Source: Sambucus nigra
Lineage: Eukaryota > Streptophyta > Magnoliopsida > Dipsacales > Adoxaceae
Assembly: GCA_949130495.1 (NCBI GenBank)
Contig: OX422211.1
Coordinates: forward strand, 337,161,504 to 337,225,503
Direction of reading: 5' to 3'
DNA: 64,000 bases
Shown here: positions 58,611-64,000 of the stretch, in pieces
Position numbering within the stretch: position 1 is the stretch's first letter
How the letters are laid out: every line of letters starts with the position of its first letter
The notes under the pieces: model-generated
What the model was told of the DNA's origin: nothing
What the model saw: only the letters and a program-made list of their open reading frames with translations
Database searches by the model: none
Translations under genes and position numbers: made by a program

Positions 58611-58616
58611 CCTTCT

Positions 58617-58795
58617 TTACCAAAAGTGTCAAAAACATTTTTTCCTCCTTTTCATCAAAATACCAAAAACATTTTTCCTCATTTTTACTAAAAGTGTCAA
58701 AAACATTTTTCCTCCTTTGCGTCAAAATACCAAAAATATTTTTCCCTCTTTTTACCAAAAATGTCAAAAACATTTTCCCTCCTCTTCAATAAAAT
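58617..58795 (+). repeat. ~28-bp/57-bp minisatellite
   Basis: Alternating units taccaaaagtgtcaaaaaca and catcaaaataccaaaaacat with tttttcctcctttt linkers, about six units. Frames across it are repetitive, not genes. Confidence 0.85.
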
Positions 58796-58989
58796 AAAAT
58801 CCATTCTTCTTCCTCTTTTTTTAAAAAAATAAATTAAAAATTTTGTCCTTCTCAGGTCGATTACATACCTGACTCTTGGCCTGACTCCCTATTGGCTTCG
58901 ATTTTCTGTCAAATCACCCAGAAGCTCCGTCAACTCCCCTACAACTTCATCCGAGTCCGAAATCCACCTTCAACAGTCCTCCATGGAGA

Positions 58990-60246
58990 ATACCTTTCAA
59001 TCACTGAATGTACAACCTGATCTAATGGTAGTCCTATCCAAATCAGTGCCAATATTGACAAGCTTCAAACCAAGGTTCATGAGATGAAGCAAAATCGAGT
59101 CCCAGTTCTCGAAGAACTCGAGATTCTCTTTCCTCGCGCCATGGGTTCATCTTCTCTTGAGCATGTTTGGATTCCCAAATAATATCATCATGCTTCGCGT
59201 GACCCCCCTGCCAATGGGCCACCGCCAGCTCAACTCCCTATGCTAAACCTTGTCCATCCAGGGGCTAACTTTCCAGTACCCATTGATCGCAAGGAGTAAG
59301 GATTGAACAATATCAAGGAAGACCTCAAGTTGTTGTCAAAGAAGTTTGACCAAGTTAAGATATTCGAGAACTACATGGACTACACCGACAAGTCTCCCTA
59401 TCTTAAACCAAGGTTTTCAGAGAAATTCAAGATGCCATCCATCGAGAAGTTTGGGGGTAGTGGGACCCTAATTGTTCATATTCGTAGTTATCATCGAACC
59501 ATGACTCTCCTTGGTGCCTCTGAAGAAATAATGGCCCAGATGTTCCAACATATTTTGAAGGACAATGCCCTTCGTTGGTTTCTATCCCTCGAGGAATTTA
59601 GAACCCACAATTAGGAGGATGTTGCCCAAGAATTCATGTCAAAGTATAAGTAAAACGAAGATCTAGAGGTTACACACCGTGATTTAGAACTTCTCAAGAA
59701 GAACCCAAAAAAACTATCAACAACTTCATAGCAAGGTGGAGGGAGAAAGCTACCACCATGACCAATCAGCCTCCGAAGAAGAACAAGTCAGCATAGTGAA
59801 GAAGAATTTCCTACCCCATATTAGAGTAACTATGGGAGGACAAATTATCCACACTTTGAGCTCTACGAGAAGTAGGTGTGGAGATTAAAGACAGTGTTAC
59901 CAAGATAGAAGAAGAGCCAAAGAAATTATTCGAACAGTTCACTCCCAAAAAGTATGAGAAGCATGTCAATGCCACAGTCTCAACCATCAATAATATATCC
60001 CAGCCTGCTACCTCTCGGGCACCAGAAAGTCGCCTTAACCCCTACAGAAAAGAATACACTGGGTTCCATTCTCTCCACTCTAAAGTCTACCAAGACTTTC
60101 TAAGCTGGAATCTTATTAAACCTCTGGACCCTTATCCATTCCAAAACCCACTTCCCCAAAACTTCAAAATTGATGCCCACTGTGACTTTTACCAGTCTGT
60201 TTGCCATACTATTGATGAGGGATTTCATATTCGAAATGTAATCTAG
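58990..60246 (+). pseudogene. Ogre/Tat gag (broken)
   Basis: The 59303-59614 frame has FKMPSIEKFGGSGTLIVHIR, then RTMTLLGASEEIMAQMF and ALRWFLSLEEF, the Retrotrans_gag core of Tat/Ogre elements. After a stop the text continues: EDVAQEFMSKYK-NEDLEV, HRDLELLKKNP, a damaged F-I-A-R-W-R-E-K-A segment and ELYE-VGVEI. The 59878-60246 frame carries the region linking gag to protease, with KKYEKHVNATVSTI. At least four stops are present. Capsid role in an active element. Confidence 0.85.
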
Positions 60247-61292
60247 GTTCTAATTAATCGGGTTATCATCTCCCCACCAACCAATCCTAAACCCAACACC
60301 ACTCACAACCCACTTCCAACCCATACTAATTCCATCTTCCTAGAGAATGACCCTAATTTTGACCCATCTACCCAAATCGGGCCTAGTAAAGGACCCATCA
60401 TACCTATATTTTCACCCAAACAGCTTAAAGTCTGCCCATATTTTCTCCTACACCGTACCGGCTTTGCCGATCGAGCTCTATCACTCCTCACGGGGGCTTC
60501 TATGTCGTTCATACTCGGTTTGATGGAAGAGATATGGATTTGTCGACTGTTCTGAATCAACTCTTAGATTTTGGGCTGCAATTGCCCTCTGAAATGACCA
60601 TCGACTGTCATAGATTTAGCATCCTATTTATGGAATCTCAAAAGTGGCCTCAGGAGTAAGATAATTGAGTGGTACCCATTACTGAAATCAGTTTGGACGA
60701 TATAGAAAAGTTTATGGCAGATAAGTTCCGATAGAATAGCGAAATATACAGTGTTTCTGACCTACTCAGTACTTTAAAGCTTTGAGGGTGGTTGGTCCCT
60801 TATCTCTTGCAACTCCCCATTGAGTGGGAGGATTTATATAAAGAAATTGTTGAGGTAGTGGAATGCATTAACTTCTCTTGCTAGGAAGACATTGTCGCCA
60901 CCGGATGAGTGGATGAATTTGATAACTCTAATTATGAACCGAGTCAGGAAAAGTCCATTCCAGTAATCAGTATGTGCGGGATGATCTCTTTCTAGGATCT
61001 GTTGGGGGAAATCAGTAAAGTAGCCGTATATCCATAAATCAATAAAGAAATGGGGTTCTTATTCTATCCCGCCTCCGTAAACCATAGGACCAGATAAGGG
61101 AGACACTATAAAGACCCAAGTCCTCAGCCATCAAGAACAAACAATGGAAAGGGAGTTCCCAAATAACTTCCCATACTGAAGATGACCATCGAGGAAAGAA
61201 AGATCCTAGACCAACTCAATAATACTCAAGCTAATATTACCTTGTAGTGACTCTTCAAGTCTTCCCATTTACACTAAAACGGTCTGATAAAA
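60247..61292 (+). pseudogene. Gag-protease linker of the Ogre-like element
   Basis: Heavily frameshifted. FAWS- and IEWYP-like fragments and a KPLT-like segment do not suffice for domain calls. It is placed by position between gag and the protease. Confidence 0.5.
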
Positions 61293-61830
61293 TTGCTCAT
61301 TGGGACCATAGTCCCTCATTCCACCACTCCAGAAGAAGACGTGAACCTGATTGGATCCTTAACCACCACTAGACTCCTTTCCTTCTTCGAAGAAAAGATT
61401 CCAAAGATCAGCCCAAATCACACTTATGCCCTCAACATCTCCATTGAAGTTATAGAGAAAATAGTTTCGCTCTCACTCATCGACAATGGTTCTGTCTTCA
61501 ATATTTTCCCATTAAGAACCTTCAATTTCTTGGGGTTAAAAGTAAGTTACCTAACTCCTACTTCTATCGTAGTGCGTGCCTAAGATAATGCCCATAGAGA
61601 AGTGATGGGATCGATAACACTGACAATAGGGGATGGCCCTATCAATCTCGTTACTGAATTTTAAGTTATTGACATACCCGCATGCTTCAATATGCTTCTT
61701 GGATGACCGTAGCTTCATAGTATTTGAGGTGTATCCTCCTCCCTTCATTCAAAGTTGAAATTATTCACCAAGGGGAAAGTCACTACTATTTTGAGAGACG
61801 ATGACAGTACTGAAAATGCTAGCACCAACA
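61293..61830 (+). pseudogene. Ogre/Tat aspartic protease (broken)
   Basis: ALNISIEVIEKIVSLSLIDN then GSVFNIFPLRTF carries the active-site loop D-N-G-S where Ogre/Tat proteases have D-x-G-S-x-x-N-I/V-L/F-P. FNFLGLKVSYLTPTSIVVRA follows before a stop at 61581. Beyond it GSITLTIGDGPI, VIDIPACFNMLLG and LHSI-GV-SSLH-KLKF match the second half of the domain. It would process the polyprotein. Confidence 0.78.
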
Positions 61831-62870
61831 ATCCAGTACTAAAAATACAACATGGGATAAATGGCATGCTTCTTTTCGGCTTTGGGGTTGATCCACTTCC
61901 CCTTTAGGCAGGGGATGATTTCAAAGACCGAGTTTGTATAGAACACAATCCTCACGGTAATGTCAATTTGATACATATGTTCATACAGAATATTCACTTT
62001 ATGTCCGAACTGGGGCTGGGGTGACATCAACAAGGGATACTGGAACCCATAGTCCTACAAAGGTCTGTCCCCTATGTGTCTTGGGCTATCATCCTTAACC
62101 ATAAGAACTCATAATTCTCCACTAACCAAGGTTAAAGAGAAGTTTAAAAGACGGCAAAATAGTTTTTGAAGGATTCTTTGAATGGGATATTCAACAAAGA
62201 GGGTGAAGACATCCCGTTTTGTGGCTTTCCTGAACCATGGTATGATCATGTGCATAAGAAGACAAAGCCAGGGATGGAAATCTTCTTTCAATACAACTAA
62301 TACTGGGCCAATGAATGCCAGCATAAAGTACAACCTCTCACTCAGAAAGTCATAACCATTACTGAGGTCTTTGAGGGAAGTGACTCCAAATACTAATGCA
62401 ATCTGCAGACACTGGAGCTGACACTCTATATTATATATTCAAGCATTACATCGTCAAACCCGTCCGCTCTAATTAAGGTCACTGATGCACCTCGACTCAA
62501 TTGGAATGCTATACCAGTTTCGCCTACTAAAATACAACCCAACCCAACTATTTACCCTCTCTCTTCCTCTATTGTTGTTCCTCCATTTTCTGATAACAAT
62601 GTAATCGAGACATCGTTTGATGAGGTTCTCAACATTTTTTCCAAGATATGAAATAAACGAGGATTTTGAGTATCTTATTGTGCCTTACATTAATTGTCTT
62701 GATTCTAATCAAACTCTTGATGATGATGATGATTTTACAAATGAACAATTGTTAACTGGTCTTTATAAGGTTAATAGCAAACAACATAACTGCAATAAAA
62801 TTAATGAGGATGAAATAATTATTATTAATCTCGGTTCTAGTATCCAATAGAGTAAGATTAGGATAAGGTA
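61831..62870 (+). pseudogene. Protease-RT linker of the Ogre-like element
   Basis: No domain motif. The frame 62617-62850 is acidic (DDDDD run near 62718-62733) with text like YEINEDFEYLIVPYINCLD, then the linker before the conserved RT entry block. Confidence 0.45.
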
Positions 62871-64000
62871 CACCCTTGATGATCATGAGTGCGCGCAATT
62901 CGAAGAGTTGTTGAAGGAATTTATGGACGTCTTTGCATGGTCTTAAGACGACATGCAGGGCATCGATCTCGAGATAGCTCAGCATGAGATTTCAACTCTT
63001 CCAGAATGAAAACTGGTCAAACAGATACGGTAAAAGCTCTGCACCGAATGATCACTCAAGGTCAAGGAAGATGTAATCAAGAAGTTGGGCGTAGGATTCA
63101 TTCGGGTGATCGAATATCCCACATGGCTAGCTAATATTGTACACGTACCAAAATCAGGGGGAAAGTCCTCATGTGCATTGATTACTGGGATTTGAACAAG
63201 TCATCTCCGAAGGACGATTACCCACTGCCCAATATCGATAAGATTTTGGACAATATGGCTAGTCACACCCTCAAGTCATTTGTTAATGGATTCATCGAAT
63301 ATAATCAGATCAAGATGCACCCTGATCATCAAGAAAAAACTTCCTTCATCAATCGTTGGGGAACCTTTTGTTACATGATAATGCCATTTGGGCTCAAGAA
63401 CGCATGGACTACCTACGAAATGACTACCACAACCATCTTGCATGATCTAATACACAAAGAAGTTGAAGTCTATGACATGCCTATCAAGTCTAAGGCCTGG
63501 GAAGGTCACATTCCCACTCTCCAAAAATTCTTAAAAATGACTGCGGTGATACCGGATGAAGTTAAACCCACAAAAATATGTTTTGGCATCACCAAAGGAA
63601 ATATTTTGGGGTTCATGGTTAGAAAGAAGAGAATCGAGGCCGAACCTACCAAACTCAAAGCCATACTAAAAATGCCACCCCCCGGACGGAGAAGGAAGTT
63701 CGAAGATTATTGGGAAAATTACTGTAAATTAGTCAGTTCATGAGCCAACTGACTTCTATTTTTGTACCCATCTTCAAACTCCACCGAAAGGATTCTACCA
63801 AAATATGGAATGAGGCCAGTTTGAAAAGCCTTTGACATAATCAAGTTATACCTTAACTGTCATCCGGTACTCATGCCACCGCATCCTGGTCTCCCTTTAC
63901 TCTTATACCTAACCATAACAACTACTGCAGCAGGGGCTTTGCTAGCCAAACACATTAGAGAAACTGGAAAATAAAGAACCATATACTATGCCAGTTGAAA
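62871..64000 (+). pseudogene. Ogre/Tat reverse transcriptase and start of RNase H
   Basis: An entry block ECAQFEELLKEFMDVFAWS, then DDMQGIDLEIAQHEISTLPE, with stops. VKEDVIKKLGVGFIRVIEYP and TWLANIVHVPK follow. The 63171-63743 frame has CIDYWDLNKSSPKDDYPLPN, NQIKMHPDHQEKTSFINRWG and MPFGLKNAWTTYE, then LIHKEVEVYDMPIKSKAWEG. The E-V-Y-V-D-D-M catalytic box is reduced to E-V-Y-D-M, so the second metal-binding Asp is lost. LGFMVRKKRIEAEPTKLKAI is followed by RNase H entry text (AAGALLAKHIRETGK, TIYYAS) up to the edge. Makes element cDNA in active relatives. Confidence 0.9.

Larger units (their letters stand above)
55320..64000 (+). mobile_element. Ogre/Tat-like Ty3/gypsy element, runs off the window
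   Basis: The LTR part has tandem repeats, a TATA box, a GGCTACGTAGGC motif and a PBS-like site near 57345. Gag, protease and RT-RNase H remnants follow in order to the window end. Many stops and frameshifts are present. The left LTR boundary was not found; it may lie upstream of 55320. Confidence 0.8.

Noticed and set aside
62109..62333. 74-codon - strand frame
   Set aside because: Lies antisense to the decayed Ogre-like pol linker, with no motif.

Overview
The window is a stretch of plant nuclear DNA made almost entirely of transposable elements. It contains plant-type Ty1/copia, Ty3/gypsy (Athila-like, chromovirus and Ogre/Tat-like), LINE and CACTA sequences and long AT-rich spacers. I found no intact host protein gene and no rRNA gene. 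The only tRNA-derived sequence is a 57-nt fossil of a retrotransposon primer. The species cannot be fixed from this sequence.

Layout. 1-3.7 kb: remnant of a SIRE/Maximus-type copia element (gag zinc-knuckle end, spacer, LTR). 4.2-9.44 kb: a decayed L1-like LINE on the + strand (DUF4283-type ORF1, endonuclease, reverse transcriptase). 9.44-36.0 kb: a copia gag-pol pseudogene that starts directly at the broken LINE end and is cut inside its RT/RNase H region. Inside that cut sits a nest of insertions whose boundaries I could mostly confirm by target-site duplications (TSDs). The levels are: solo LTR 'C' (13068-35177, TSD cttac/cttgc); in it a CACTA element (13754-17712, TSD aca) and solo LTR 'B' (19411-34896, TSD tgatt); in B an Athila-like gag-protease-only element 'A' (19837-28050, TSD aatta) and a chromovirus 'G' on the - strand (28103-32932, TSD tatat).

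Element G is the most unusual object. It has two identical 77-bp LTRs, a PBS and a PPT. It carries gag, protease, integrase C-terminus and chromodomain, but its RT-RNase H-integrase core is replaced by an inverted, nearly full LTR body ('D'). D is joined to 57 nt of initiator-tRNA-Met sequence including the post-transcriptional CCA. The 77-bp LTR looks like the two ends of the D-type long LTR fused together. D also holds a 325-bp array of about 13 different perfect stems, each closed by a 4-nt loop, inside a segment with consensus-like splice sites.

36-48 kb holds no genes but several structured non-coding repeats: a foldback element with a perfect 21-bp terminal inverted repeat, a foldback carrying six GGAGCTCC palindromes at 20-21 bp spacing, a possible Helitron 3' end, a ~1.05-kb tandem duplication made of inner ~41-bp repeats, and a copia LTR. 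48-52.7 kb holds (TA)n tracts, the end of a - strand gypsy element and an Athila-type LTR. About 55-64 kb is an Ogre/Tat-like gypsy element on the + strand (LTR with tandem repeats and TATA box, PBS-like site, gag, protease, RT). It is decayed and continues beyond the window end.
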